Below are positions 47,126 through 58,580 of a stretch of 64,000 bases of DNA, piece by piece. The stretch is from Tausonia pullulans. Its lineage: Eukaryota > Basidiomycota > Tremellomycetes > Cystofilobasidiales > Mrakiaceae. Below the pieces are notes generated by a model, which did no database searches, was not told the origin of the DNA, and was given only the letters and a program-made list of their open reading frames with translations. The DNA lies in the NCBI GenBank assembly GCA_951802195.1, contig OX637621.1, forward strand, positions 1,488,001 through 1,552,000. Reading direction: 5' to 3'. The position numbers and the translations under genes are program-made. Every line of letters starts with the position of its first letter. The first letter of the stretch is position 1.

Positions 47126-48716
47126 CGCCATTTTTCTTCCCTTTCAGACCTTTTTCTTTGCATACAAGCCGCCTGGCACATGGCTAGATGCCGCTCTAAC
47201 GAAATTGAATAAATACAGGGGCGCCTCAACCCCTCTCTACCTTCCATCCAATCCATTGACAAGGCTCGTTGTACTTGCGAGTTGCTGGTGATTAAACGGG
47301 TTGAAGTACAGGGAAAGAAGAAATACGCACTCTTTGGCAGCCCATATGCCATGTGCCGCCGCTCTTCCATTCGTGCACCCTCCGACGCGTGTGAATTAAT
47401 CGGCGTCGTCGGCATTTCTTGGAAGAGGCGCGCTCGCTTGCCCTGTCGCGCCACCAAGGTTCCTTATGTTTTGATTTCGTTCGAGCCCTTCCCCCCTTTA
47501 CTTTCCGACGCCGCGCGTCTTCGTCGTCGCTGTATCTCTCTCCAGTCGGCATGCTCCCAGCAGAAATGTCATCCTGTGGCCTTGAAGCAAGGACTACAGC
47601 ACAGCCCGGAAGGAGGAGAGCAAACACGAAAGACGGGAGCAACAAGAGTCAACAACAACAAAGAACGGACGAGGTCCTTCTAGATCTGAGACTATTGTTC
47701 ATCCTGAGCTAAAGGGGGGCGTTCGGCTCCCGCCTGATGTGCGCAAGGACGCCTGTTTATCTTAGACTGAGAAGGGCCATCTCACCTCGCCTGTCCTTTG
47801 GAGGATAGAGAGCAAGTGATGAGAAAGGCGTGGGAGAGGGAGGAGGGGCAAGTGACGTCGAGCGTGCCAACGGATGCATCCCCATTTATTGATGTAGGTC
47901 GGTCGGCGCGCGAGCAAGTCGGCGGGGCGGACCCAAGGGCGAGACTGGTCGAGAACTCGGAGACGGATGCCTTCTCCCTCGCTCACGCGCTTGTAGGGGG
48001 TAACTCTCTTGTCTCCCGACGACCGCATTCCTCGCTTCGTCCCCCCTCCTTCGCCCTTCGCCTCGCCCTCTCCCTCCCTCCCCTCCCTCCCCTCCCCTCC
48101 CTTCTTCCCCTGCCTAACCGGAAGAAAGCCCCCTCTTGCTGCTCGGCCGGCAACCCCCTTGTCATCACCACCCGCAACACCCGCACCAGCGTCACCCAGC
48201 CCACTCACCAACCTCGACGAGGACCGACGACCGCCCCTTCTCCCGCCACCTCTGCGCCTCCCCCACTCGACAACCTCCCCTCAACTCTTCGTATCTTCGG
48301 ACGACCGACACCCTGGGCCAGCCAGTCAATCGCGCCGCCTCACTTCACCAACCCATAACGCTCAGCGGACCGCTCCAGCGCGACGTCTCGACGAGCGAGC
48401 TAAGCAGCTCTCAGCTGCCGTCATCAGACGCCGCCCTTCAGCCCAACCTTCAGCCATATCTCATCACACCCATCAACGATCTCTAGACAGGCAGTAGCTC
48501 CCCAGCCGCCTCTCACAGTCCCGCTGCTCCCTAGCGCGGTCTTCTCGACCCAGACGTGCGTATCCGTTCCCACCTGCGCGCTACGTTGGTTCATGCGGGC
48601 GCGGCAAGTTCCGTCATGCCTCGTCGGCGACGGCGTCTTTGTCTCATTCCTCATCTCTACAGTGATACACAAACAACCCTGCTGACATAACACTCTCCCA
48701 CTAGTCCTCGAACGCC
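47126..48716. other. Region upstream of the forkhead gene
   Basis: 1.6 kb without a supported gene. 48000-48200 is strongly pyrimidine-rich on plus (CCCTCCC repeats), and a 3' splice-like CTAG stands just before the start codon of the next gene. It is probably promoter and 5' UTR of that gene, possibly with an untranslated exon. Confidence 0.45.
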
Positions 48717-51700
48717 ATGTACAGCAGCGCCCAATCTCAACCGCACCATCCCTACCACCAGCAGCAGCCTGCCTACCCGCCTCCTCCGCCGCCGTCATCG
48801 TCGGCTGCCCCCGCGTACAAGACGACGCCCCAGCAGCACGAGCCCGCGTCATACGCCTACGGTCAAGGATATATGTGAGTGTTTTGCTCACTCATGAGAC
48901 GGATGCCCGGTGACGAGGAAGAGGGCGCAACGAGGAGGGCGGCATTTGAAGCGGCGGCCTGCCGTCATGCGCGCACCCCTTTGTCCTCGGGCTCCAATGG
49001 TCCTCTCCCTCTCCCTCGCGTCTACCGACCCATGCAACCAGTCCTTTAGAGCAAGGATGCTCCCGTACTGACGCGATCCGCCTGCTTCAACCACCCAAGG
49101 CCGCACGGTCCCTTCGCTTACCCAACTGCATCTCCCTATGGGCCCTCGCCGAGTGTCTCGTCGTCTGCCTCCGCGTCATGGTCGCCCTACGGCTACCCAC
49201 CGCACCCGACGACGTACACCTACGCATACGCGCATTCGTCGCCGAGTTACCTTGCCGAGCCGCTGCAGTTCTTCCAGCAGCAGACGCCGACGCAAGCGCT
49301 CCCCTCGCCCTTCGAGCTCAATGGCGGCACCCGGCCACCTCCACCACCGCACTGCTACCCAGCTGCGGCCCGGCCTAATTCTCAGTCGGCGATGCCCTCC
49401 GCATCGCCTCCTCCTCTTCCTCCAGCCGCCCCAGACGCCGGCCTGGTCGCTCAACGCGTTGTTCGCACTCGGCCCTCGCTCGAGGACGTCATCGCCGCGA
49501 AACGGAGGGCTCCTGGTGCCGCCGAGGAGACCACCTCGGTCGCCTCAGCCTCGACGTCTGCGTCGACCACGAGAAAGCCAGTGATGGCCACCGAGGACGA
49601 CGAGGAGGAGGAGGGGGAGGAGGAGGAGCAGACGCCCCCACCCTTTCTCGACTACGCCTGGCCGGAGAAGGAGGAGTCAGCCGCGGCGCCGGAGGAGAAG
49701 GAGGGGAGGATCGACGAGCCAGCCGCTGTTCCTGTCCAGGCACTGTTGCACCCGCCTCCCCCGCCGGTCCCTCTTGCTCCCGCTCGGCGGCTCATGATGG
49801 ACCACGTCGTCGACGGGACAGAGACTGGCGTCGAATACCAGAAGAAGTGGCTGGAGACTCGCGGCTCGGGGTCGTCGCCCATCCCTCTAGGCCCTACGCC
49901 TGGCGACGGCGGCCCATTCTCTGCGTCCGGTCGCCAGCTGCCCCAGCCGATGCCATCTCCGATGGCCCGCACGGCGGGGACAACCACTCTCTTGACCTCG
50001 AGTTTCCCCTCGGTGGCGTCGCTGCTCGTGCCATCATCGTCTGCGGCGCTTGCTCGCATTGCGGCGCCCTCACAGCACGCGTACACCGTCGAGCAGGGCC
50101 AGGACCAGCCCACCGTCTCATCCCCTGTCGATGACCCTGCTATCCCCGAGGGCCGTCTTCATTATTCGCTCCCTTCGCACGTCTACTATCACCCGAATCA
50201 CCAGGCCTCGAGTGGGCAGCAGCAGCAGGAACCTGGGCCTCAGCTCTCCCCGATTCATGGCGGGCCATCTTTCGCGCGTGCCCACTCTTTTTCGGACGCC
50301 CTCGCCCACTCACACAGCTCTTCGTCGACGGCGGCCGGAGGGATGATTAGCCGACCCTCGCAACTCTCCCATCAGACGCTCTCGGACCCGTTCGTTGTTC
50401 TCCCGTCAATGCGGGGGGCCTCGTCCACTTCCTCGACGTCCTCCCGCCTCCCACTCAACGCGAAGCCACCCACGCCTACGCTTGCCGGGTCGATCCACTC
50501 GAGCCCTCTCGCCGGAACGGACGCCGCCACTCAACCTTCGCCGTACTACCGCTCTCATCTCGTCGACGCCGATGCCAAAGCCGCTGTTGGTCGTTCTCTC
50601 GACTCGCCTGGCTCGAACCACTGGTCGTCTTCACCCTCTCCCCCTGCGTCCCCAAATGCCTCGTCGTCCACCAGGGGCGGCCCAGCGACCGTCTTCCGCA
50701 CACCCGGCGGTCCTGGCAAGTCGACCTCGTCCTCTCGTTGGCTCTCGACGGCCTTTGATGACGACGACGACGGCGAAGTCGACCTCGGCGGCTCGCCCTG
50801 GCGTCAAGGACTTCTGTCCACACCCGCCGCCACAGCTGCAGGTGGGGGCGACTCCACCGCCGGTGCCGGGAGGTTCTTCGGTGCCGGAGCGTCGGCGTCG
50901 ATGATGCTCGCGAGCGCGTCGTTCTCGCCCTTCCCGCCTGGGTACACCCCCGGCCGAGGAGGCGTCACGCCAGGTTACTACGTCGGCCCGTCGACGGCTA
51001 AGAAGGCTGCGTTGAACAACCGCGATCGACTACTGGCTCTTACGGGATTGACGTCGTCTGGGCAGGCGGAGAGCCCGAGTGGGCCGTTTGGAGGCAGGCT
51101 TGGGATTTTGGGCACCGAGAAGCGAAGGAGGGCGAGCGATGCCCGAAGTGAAATGAGCGACGAGCTGAGCAGCTTGGGTAGGGACGACGAGAACGAGGAG
51201 TTTGTCGAGCCGGAGAAGGAGGACGAGGATGATGAGGACGAGCTGGAGCCGACTGAGGAGGAGGACGCCGATGTAGAGGAGCTCCGGCTTGACGCAGAGG
51301 CCCATCCTGCTCCTCCGGTCGAGGCTCCGGTACTACCAACCTCAACCCCGGTGGCGGTCGTCGCTGCCCAGGTCCCTCTAGTCTCGTCCGCCGTACCTCA
51401 ATCAGCTGAGGAGGACGAGCTCGACCCGGAGAGCTCGGCGGACGAGGGCATGGAGACGACCGCCAATGGCATCAAGTGTGGCAAGCGCGCGAACTCCAAA
51501 GTTGACGAGGACGCCGACTTTGCTTCGAGCAAGAAGCCATCTGCCGCTGGCGGGTCAGTAACGAAGAAGCGCAAGAGAGATCTATCTCGTGGGTGTTATT
51601 TTTTTTCGGCTACTCTTTGGCCTGTAGAGAGAGCAATGATTGACTTTGATATTTCCCCAGTCATTCTTGCTCCGTCCTCCGCTGACACCGAGCAGTTCCC

Positions 51701-53918
51701 GCTCTACGGCATCCCTCCGGGCCTGCGAGCAGCCACCAAACCGCCACATTCGTACGCCGAAATGATCTTCCAAGCGCTCTACTCACACCCCCACCGACGG
51801 CTCTCGCTCGCGGCTCTCTACGCTTGGGTCTCGGCCGCATATCCATTCTATCGGCCCGGCGATCCCGGGTGGATGAACTCGATCCGACACAACCTCAGCT
51901 TGACACCCGAGTTTCAAAAGCGCGAGCGACCGGGCGACGAACCAGGCAAGGGAAATCTCTGGCACCTTGTCGAAGTCACCGAGGGGTCTGTCCTTCCAGG
52001 CAAGAAGAGGTAGGTCCTTTCCCTCTCTTCTCTCTCACACGCACTGGAGTCGAGCTGATCTTTTGCCCTTTTTCATGCTCACAGCAACAAAAAGACCAAG
52101 CTCTTCCAGCGCGCCGATGCCATCATGAGTATCCTCCGAGCCGAATGTGCTGCCGCCGAGGCTGCGGGACTCATGACGATTGGTCAGCCGACGCCGATGA
52201 CTACTCAACCGGCGGCGCTTGCGGTGTCCCCTCGCGACTCAACCTTCCGGCCGGCGCCTCTCCCGTCGATCTCTGATGTTGCGCCCGCCGCCTCTTCCTC
52301 TTCTCGGGAGAGGACGGTCATGACGCCGCCCGCTGCTCTCGCAGCTCCGGTCGCCAAGAAACCCCGCAAATCCAAGCCCTCGTCGTCCAAGGCCAGCGAT
52401 GACCTCACTTCCTCTAAAGCGGCAACCTCCCGCGCGACGCCTCCGGCTCTCCTGCCCCCACCGAGCCTCATCCCTCGCCACCAGCACGAGCCGGCTCGCC
52501 GTGGGGTTGACGACTTCACGACGCCGCTTCGACCCCTCTCACGTGGTCCACCGGCGACGACGGCGGCAGAGTATAGAGGAGGCATGACAACCGACCGGGA
52601 CGCTGCTAACATTCGGTCGAGCTCGGCAATCCCCTCGAGTCTCCCCTCAACCTTTGGAGGCCTTCCGCACCTCACACCGTCCGCCTCGAGTCCAGTTTCA
52701 AGCCCGGGTCCGCAGACGCTCCCGCGGCCTCTCCGACCGGGTGCCTTCCCGGCGCAGACGTCTCTTCGCCGGCTCCACGACGTTCAGGAGGCTGTCGACA
52801 GCGACGAGCACGGTGTCATCCCGGACCACGACGACAATTCTGCTGTTGCTGCTGCTCGGGAACCCAAGAAGAGGTCCGCTTCACAGTCCGGAACGGACCA
52901 TTCGGCGCCCTCTTTCTTCCAGCCGACGGCCAGCTCCGCGTCCAACGGCCCTCTCGGCGGAGGTCTCCAGCCGGGGTTCCAGCTCGCTCCTCCTCGGCCT
53001 TCGTCTGCTGCCAGCGGTGGGAACGGCGCCTCTCAGGGTGGAGGCGCCAGCTCGAGCGCCAATGGTAACGGCGACGCCAGCGACCGGGGATTACCCCCTC
53101 CATCGCCCTCAAGTCGTTTCGCGGCCGGCGCCGGCATCTCCTTCTCTCCACTCTCGTCCATCCGCGACACCCCGACCGGTGGTGGCTCCATCGGCGCGTT
53201 CTCCTTTGGCTCGTCTTCGGGTCGGGGAATGGGCGACATCTTCAGCTTCTCCCCCGGCTGGCCCCCGCTCAGCCCGATCGGCCGTCAGCGGACGACCTCA
53301 GGTGGCCAGCAGACTGGCGGTCATCAGCGATCCCTTAGCCACACAAGCGAGCTCGCCCAGGTGCTCGACTCGCCACTGACGGCCGCGCTCAAGACGCCGC
53401 GGATGCCCATGTTTGTTGTCGGACCCCCATCGTCCTCGACAGAGTTAAACACCTCGCCCACATCGTCCATCATCTCCACCGGCGGGCTCTCGAGCCGGCC
53501 ACACCCGTACGAGCGGTATCGGACCTCGATCCTCTCTGCCGATGGGCCGCCGCTCTCCTCCACCTTTTCCGCCTCCCCGCGGGCGCTTGCCTCGGTAAGC
53601 GCCTCGGTACGCCACCCTCTCTCCCCGGCTCAGGGCGCGACCAATTATGGTCACCACCCATCGTCGACGCCGGCTTATTTCCTTGGTGGTCAACACCTTG
53701 AGGAGCTTGCCAGGCTTGATGTCAGCGCTGGCGCGCACTATCCCCCTCACCGGCATCCGATGTACCAGCCGGTCGAGGAGCAGAAGCGTGTCATCGCTAT
53801 TGCGACTGCCCAGCTGCGTGCTCCGGCCCCGGTGCAGGCGACAACAGCGGCGACGACTGCGGCGAGCTCGTCGTCCTCTGCGCCTAATGAGGGCAACAAG
53901 CCTCATGAGAAACGATGA
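48717..53918 (+). CDS. Very large forkhead (winged-helix) transcription factor
   Basis: A nuclear DNA-binding protein of about 1,609 residues. Exons are 48717-48874, 49100-51588, 51661-52009 and 52085-53918, in phase. The forkhead domain lies at about residues 905-990: KPPHSYAEMIFQALYSHPHR, LSLAALYAWVSAAYPFYRPG, the recognition helix WMNSIRHNLSLTPEFQKRER, then PGKGNLWHLVE. The Trp, Asn-Ser-Ile-Arg-His-Asn and PGKG positions that define the family are kept. The remainder is low complexity: a Tyr/Pro/Gln-rich head, an acidic block before the domain (EPEKEDEDDEDELEPTEEED), a basic KKRKRD next to it, and a long Ser/Pro-rich tail. No FHA domain is seen, so it is not an Fhl1 or Fkh1/2 type with FHA; Hcm1-like or a basidiomycete-specific group is possible. 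The 72-nt intron at 51589-51660 is in frame, so its retention would add 24 residues without a stop. Confidence 0.9.
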
Positions 53919-54997
53919 GAGGCGTGCCTCTCATCTCGCTTCACTGCCGTAACTCTCACGTTTCCTTTATCTCTTTCCCTTTGTCTTCCTCTTTCTTTTT
54001 CTCTTTCTCTACGGTCTTGCCTGGTCTTGCCTCGTTCTTCTCTCCCCCTTCATCCTCAATCTCCTCCAACTCCTCGAGCATAGGGACTGTGTCCCCCACC
54101 TTCTCCTCTTCTCTCCTCCCATCGTCCTCCAGCGACGCGTGTAGCTTTTCTATATGTCCTTTCTCCTACCGTTTGTGTGTCTCACCCTAGCCTGCCTTCC
54201 TGTCCGATTTCTCTCGTCCCACTTCTCCCTTCGGCTTTGATTCTTTCTTCCTTTGCGCGCTACCCTTCTGCCTTCCCCCTCTCCTCCTATACACTACCGG
54301 ATCCGCCTCCCTCCCCTTTACTTAGGTCACCCGAGCTTCTTTCCATCCATTCGTCAAGGAAAGAGCTGCGACGGTGTTCCTCCCGTACTCTCTTCTCGGT
54401 CTCGTCTCGTCTCATCGCGTACCTCTCTTGTTTGGTCGATCAGGCACCAATTTCCGTTCTCGTCTTTCTGCTTGCGTCCGATTCGACTGGCCTGCCGTGA
54501 TGACATCTTGCATTTCTCTTGATCTGTGTCAACCGAGTGGAGCGAACAAGCATGCAGATGCAGCGACTTGCAACTCGGCTACCGGCTCTCGATAGATGTA
54601 GCCCAGTCTTCCTCTGCAGTGCGCTGGGCATCCCATTACCTCCACGTACCAACAAGCGGGTAGGCAAGATGCGCTCCGTGCTGTAATGCCCACCCCACTT
54701 CCTCGTCTGCATGGCGTGTGCGAGCGAGATTAAAAGAGAGCGCCTCCCGTAAAGAGCTAGGTGTCCTTTATCGCGACCAAGAATAGAACCTAGTTTTATG
54801 TGCTTTTACTACCTTGCATGAACCAACACACAATCCCGACTACGATGTGAGGAAGATTGATGATTTTCGGCGGGCGAATGACCCTCTCACCCCTTCCTTC
54901 TACCTTGCCGCAATCCACCCTTCTTGCTGGCACACACAGTCAAATGCCCGACACTTCAGTAGCTTGTTCACCTCCAGGGAGCTGAAAAAGGAAGCGC
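53919..54997. other. 3' region of the forkhead gene
   Basis: 1.1 kb, strongly pyrimidine-rich to about 54500 (CTCTTTC, CTTCCTC runs), then ordinary sequence. No gene supported. It likely holds the forkhead 3' UTR. Confidence 0.45.
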
Positions 54998-55114
54998 TCT
55001 CTGGCGGGGAGTCGAACCCCGGTCTCCCGCGGACAGTGAAACCCTCTATCCTCTTACGAGGTTAGACAATCTCTGACTGACAGGCGGACATCTTAGCCGT
55101 TGGACCACCAAAGA
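54998..55114 (-). tRNA. tRNA-Asp (GTC) with intron
   Basis: Acceptor TCTTTGG/CCAGAGA, D-arm GTCCAACGGCTAAGAT, anticodon stem TCCGC/GCGGG, loop CTGTCA then C after the intron (anticodon GTC), T-arm CGGGG/CCCCG around TTCGACT. A 46-nt intron (55032-55077) follows the base 3' of the anticodon, the standard site. The exon sequence matches eukaryotic tRNA-Asp (GCGGGAGACCGGGGTTC). Confidence 0.9.
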
Positions 55115-55273
55115 CTGCGGATCATCAAGTGACGCTGATTCTTGCTACTCTCCTGCTTAGTCGGGCTCAGATCTCTTCATCGATACATCCTCCTGCTGTT
55201 TGTACGTGGTGCAAGAAAGTGCATACATGATGCATGATGCATGTAGAGGGTACATATGGGACTGAAGAAGGGC

Positions 55274-55294
55274 GGGGGGGGGGGGGGGGGGGGG
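55274..55294. repeat. Poly-G tract (21 G)
   Basis: An uninterrupted run of 21 G, flanked by GGC and AAGGAGGCGGAGGAGGCGG. It could form a G-quadruplex in the DNA, or its length could be unreliable in the assembly. Confidence 0.9.
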
Positions 55295-55374
55295 AAGGAG
55301 GCGGAGGAGGCGGACATCGCTGAGTTGACGAAGCTCAAGGCTTCTTAAGAACGTCGGCGCGGGTGATCTGATGT

Positions 55375-55416
55375 TTTCTCTACGTATAACTCATGACTTA
55401 AATACAAAAAAAAAAT
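55375..55416 (+). mobile_element. Minimal LINE tail
   Basis: Only the last bases of the family tail remain: CTACGTATAACTCATGACTT then AAATAC and 10 A. A severely 5'-truncated insertion between tRNA-Asp and tRNA-Ile. Confidence 0.65.
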
Positions 55417-55680
55417 TAGAATTCAAAATAGAAACACGGCCAGCTTGTACTTGAATCCGTCAATGCCCAACTACCGGCAACGACTCATGGAGCTCCTTTC
55501 GACTACTCAAGATGATGTGCTGAATGTGGTCAGACGCAGACAGAGCCGAAGCACGCCAATCGCCGACTCATCTTTCCAGAGCTCCTCCTTCATCGGAGAA
55601 AAGGGGAGAGGAGATATCTTCCCTGGTTGAAAGAAGAACCCGGACCTTGACGGCTAGGCTGTCTGGTAAATATGACATGA

Positions 55681-55968
55681 CAGCAAAGGAATGGGACAAC
55701 ATTCCAGAACCTAGGGGACGAAAGCCACTGCGCGCCCGGGCACAAGTATCCAGCCGGATCGTCAGTTCGACGCGCTCACTTAGAGTACAAGCACTCTGCA
55801 AGAGCACTACGAAACATGAGGGACCTGCTAGACGAGGAAACGGTATCCATGAGCGAACGCGAACGCCAACGGATCTTGTCGTATCTCGGTATATCACGCT
55901 CGCGGCGCAACGCTCTTATTCGTCCTCTTCTCCACAAGATGTGGATTCCGCTATCACGAGGTCGATAA
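55681..55968 (+). other. Open frame fragment of unknown origin
   Basis: A frame with protein-like composition runs 96 codons to TAA at 55966, six bases before tRNA-Ile. It includes RRAHLEYKHSARALRNMRDL, LDEETVSMSERERQRILSYL and ISRSRRNALIRPLLHKMWIP. There is no start codon at its head, and neighbouring frames upstream (MELLSTTQDDVLNVVRRRQS at about 55487) look like earlier parts separated by damage. Possibly the end of an unknown mobile-element protein; no family recognised. Confidence 0.3.
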
Positions 55969-55973
55969 AAAAA

Positions 55974-56048
55974 TGATCAATGAGGGGGTCGAACCCGCGA
56001 CCTTGGCGTTATTAGCACCACGCTCTAACCAACTGAGCTAATCGATCA
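55974..56048 (-). tRNA. tRNA-Ile (AAT)
   Basis: Acceptor TGATCGA/TTGATCA, D-arm TTAGCTCAGTTGGTTAGAGC, anticodon stem TGGTG/CGCCA with loop CTAATAA (anticodon AAT), T-arm around TTCGACC. No intron. LINE tails lie about 95 bp upstream. Confidence 0.92.
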
Positions 56049-56142
56049 ACGAGAGGGTTATAAACCTCAACCAGGTATATTGGCCTTGACCGTCACAGCG
56101 AACTTAAAAACAAAAAATTCATTCCTGCCTTTCTCATTTTTT

Positions 56143-56369
56143 CAACCACCATCCCGGTGGTTCGACCAACCCCCCCCTCTCACGGCGCCCATCACGCCGT
56201 CCGGCCAACCATCCCCAGTGGTTCGGCCAACCCTCTTCCCACGGCGCCTCGCCCGACGTTCTCGCGCTCGGTCATGTCCGCTCTCCCTCTATCTAGCTAC
56301 AACTCGCTATCTCTCATAGGGTTACCTCGTTCTCCACGTATAACTCATGACTTAAATACAAAAAAAAAA
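56143..56369 (+). mobile_element. LINE 3' end with A-tail (copy 2 of an identical pair)
   Basis: 217 bases identical to 45937-46153, then a shorter A-run. The 5' junctions of the two copies differ: this one begins inside the repeat-unit region directly after TTTTTT, so the copies are separate truncated insertions or a later duplication. Confidence 0.75.
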
Positions 56370-56469
56370 CTCATTTTCACTCTCCCTCTCTCTAGCTACG
56401 ACCTGCTATCTCTCATAGGGTTGGCTACCTTGTCGTCTACGTTCAAGTCATGACTTGAATACAAAAAAA
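56370..56469 (+). mobile_element. LINE tail fragment, tandem
   Basis: Follows the previous A-run. Reads CTCCCTCTCTCTAGCTACGA, CTCTCATAGGGTTGGCTACC, then AAGTCATGACTTGAATAC with 8 A. Divergent copy of the same tail, arranged as at 46170. Confidence 0.65.
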
Positions 56470-57075
56470 AGGTATGCTAAATAATAATATTGATACTAAA
56501 AATAAGGTACGCGTCATCTGGACCGCTGCCACAGCACTGGTCTCTCCCCCACTCCCCTCTCTCTCTTCTGTAATGTGCTCTCCTACTATCTCTTCTCTCT
56601 CTTCCATTCTGCGCTTCCTACCCTGGACATGTTTATACTTTCATCCCCTCCCCGTCTGCATCTATACACGCCTCTCCCTTCCCTCTAACTATATCCCCTC
56701 TCTCCGGCAGGATCTCGCCCACTAGCTACCTCGGCTCTGCGCCTGGCCACTTCCGCATCTGCCCTCCTTCGCCTCCAACCTTGTCTTCATACTCGACATG
56801 CTTCAGATGATCTGCGTAGATCGGCTACACAGCGTCTTCCTTCCTTGCTAGTATCCCCCCTTCCTCGTTCCTTCTTTCACCGTATCGTCCCACGCTCCTT
56901 GCCTCGGTACCCTTCCTTTGTCACTTGTCCCACACTCTTTGTTTGATCATCCTCCTCAACCCTCAACCCTTAGGCCAATCCTAGCACTCCTTTCCTCCCT
57001 CCCGCTGTCTCTCAGGGTCACTCCGTCCTCTACGTTTGATCCACGACTCAAATATTCAAGAAAAGAAGGAAAATA
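56470..57075 (+). mobile_element. Probable LINE 3' UTR fragment
   Basis: Pyrimidine-rich sequence with CTTCCTACCCTGGACATGTT near 56607, parallel to 46960 and 62228, and ending in a degraded tail (CAGGGTCACTCCGTCCTCTA, GATCCACGACTCAAATATTC) before AAGAAAAGAAGG. Coding parts are absent. The span between the two landmarks is only tentatively assigned. Confidence 0.45.
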
Positions 57076-58041
57076 ACTCGGGCGATATGGACCGTAAAGA
57101 GCACCTAGAGGGTCCAGATAAGTTGTGCTTGAGCTGTAATTCGGATGTTTCGATGTGATTACCACGTCCACCCTTCCGCTCCCTCCCATCGACCAACGTA
57201 TGTGGCCATTCTCTCAGGTATCAATCAGTCGCCTTTTATTGTCGATTGCCGGGCACTAGTCGAACTGTAACGTTTATTTCGATTGTTTCTCCACGCCCAT
57301 CGTCCAGGCAGTTCATCTTCTCCCTCTTCCGCTGTCTCCCATTGACTACGGCCGTGGCCGTTTAAGCTCAAGTGATCTGACGGTTAGGTTACATGAAAGG
57401 TCGGTACAAAAAAATAGCCCGAAGACCGTTCATCGCCCGGAGCGAGGATCTCGCGAAACACCATCCATCGACTGGGATCTGAGGCTGGCGGCCTAGCTCC
57501 TGACCACGCGGTGGATGTCGGCGTAATGGACAAAGGCAGGCTCGGCTTCTCCCGGTGGATACAGCGGCCTGGGAAAGCGGACGAAGGAGGACACCCCTCC
57601 AGTCACGCCTCCGACGCGCGCCACTCGTGACCGCTTCGGCTTGTTCGTTGCTTCCCTGCTGCTCGATCGATAGAAATCGGACGCTCAAGGGGAAGGAGTT
57701 GACACCCATGTGGGGATAGTGATACAGATTGTAGACCATTCCGAGCGCCAGAGCACCACTGAACAGCAGTGGGTAAGCCAGAGCTCGACAGGATGGGCAG
57801 GAGCAGATCAAGAGGTCGAAGAGATGCCCGGTAGCGAGCGCTTGACGCCACAGCTGCGTCAGTAACCCATCGCGCAGAGAGATCCTCTGGCCTACACCTA
57901 GGCTTTCTAAACCTTTCGCTCTCAGAGCGATCATTATCGGCGGCCTCCATAGGGGGAGTACAGAGTTGGAGTCACAAATGCGCTCGCCAGAATAGACTGA
58001 CCATTCGTGCAGCGACCGCCATCAGATCTTGTATCTTGTTT
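57076..58041. other. Region with one long unassigned frame
   Basis: A minus-strand frame at 57934-57389 (181 codons, ATG start) includes a hydrophobic stretch PLLFSGALALGMVYNLYHYP preceded by LLICSCPSCRALA. It has no recognised family, and a second minus frame overlaps it, so I do not call it a gene. The rest up to tRNA-Asn shows nothing supported. Confidence 0.3.
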
Positions 58042-58113
58042 TCTCGGCTAGCTCAGTTGGTAGAGCGTCAGACTGTTAATCTGTAGGTCGACGGTTCGAA
58101 CCCGTCGCTGAGA
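58042..58113 (+). tRNA. tRNA-Asn (GTT)
   Basis: Acceptor TCTCGGC/GCTGAGA, D-arm TAGCTCAGTTGGTAGAGC, anticodon loop CTGTTAA (anticodon GTT) on a stem around CAGA/TCTG, T-arm GACGG/CCGTC around TTCGAAC. No intron. A TTTT run follows at 58116, fitting Pol III termination. Confidence 0.9.
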
Positions 58114-58580
58114 GACTTTTTTGGAACTCATTGGGTGTGCTATGAGTTACCAGCGAGGCTAATAACGGTTAAGCCCGACTTCGAAAGGTCATGACTTGGT
58201 CTTCACCCTATACCACACGTCAACCATGATCCCCGTTGCCTCTTCTCTGTCCGGTCGACAGACTTGGTCTTCTTAGAGCGAGCATGCGGGCCAGCAATTC
58301 CGCGGGCTCTGTCGCCTCCCATCCATCAACCTCTTGATCTTGCCAAAGTCCACCGAGCGATCCTGGTTCGAGAGACGGAGCTCCAGTTTCTATTCTTGAG
58401 TCACAGATCATGTGCAGATGATGACACGATCCTATAAGTTACGAGAAGATAGAGGAAGGTAGTCGTAGAGAAGGAGGGGGGGGGCTGGGGGGGCTGATAG
58501 GGCATACTGTCTATGGGTGTGGAAGAACTCAGACGGACCGTCTGGACGACCGACCGTCGCCCCTCTTCAACGCCCCTTTC
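58114..58580. other. No supported feature
   Basis: 467 bp between tRNA-Asn and the LINE fragment block. A G-rich stretch (GGAGGGGGGGGCTGGGGGGG) lies near 58471. No gene seen. Confidence 0.5.

Noticed and set aside
55180-55260. TGCATGATGCATGATGCATG direct repeats near the poly-G tract
   Set aside because: Too short and simple to be a CRISPR array or a satellite; treated as simple sequence.
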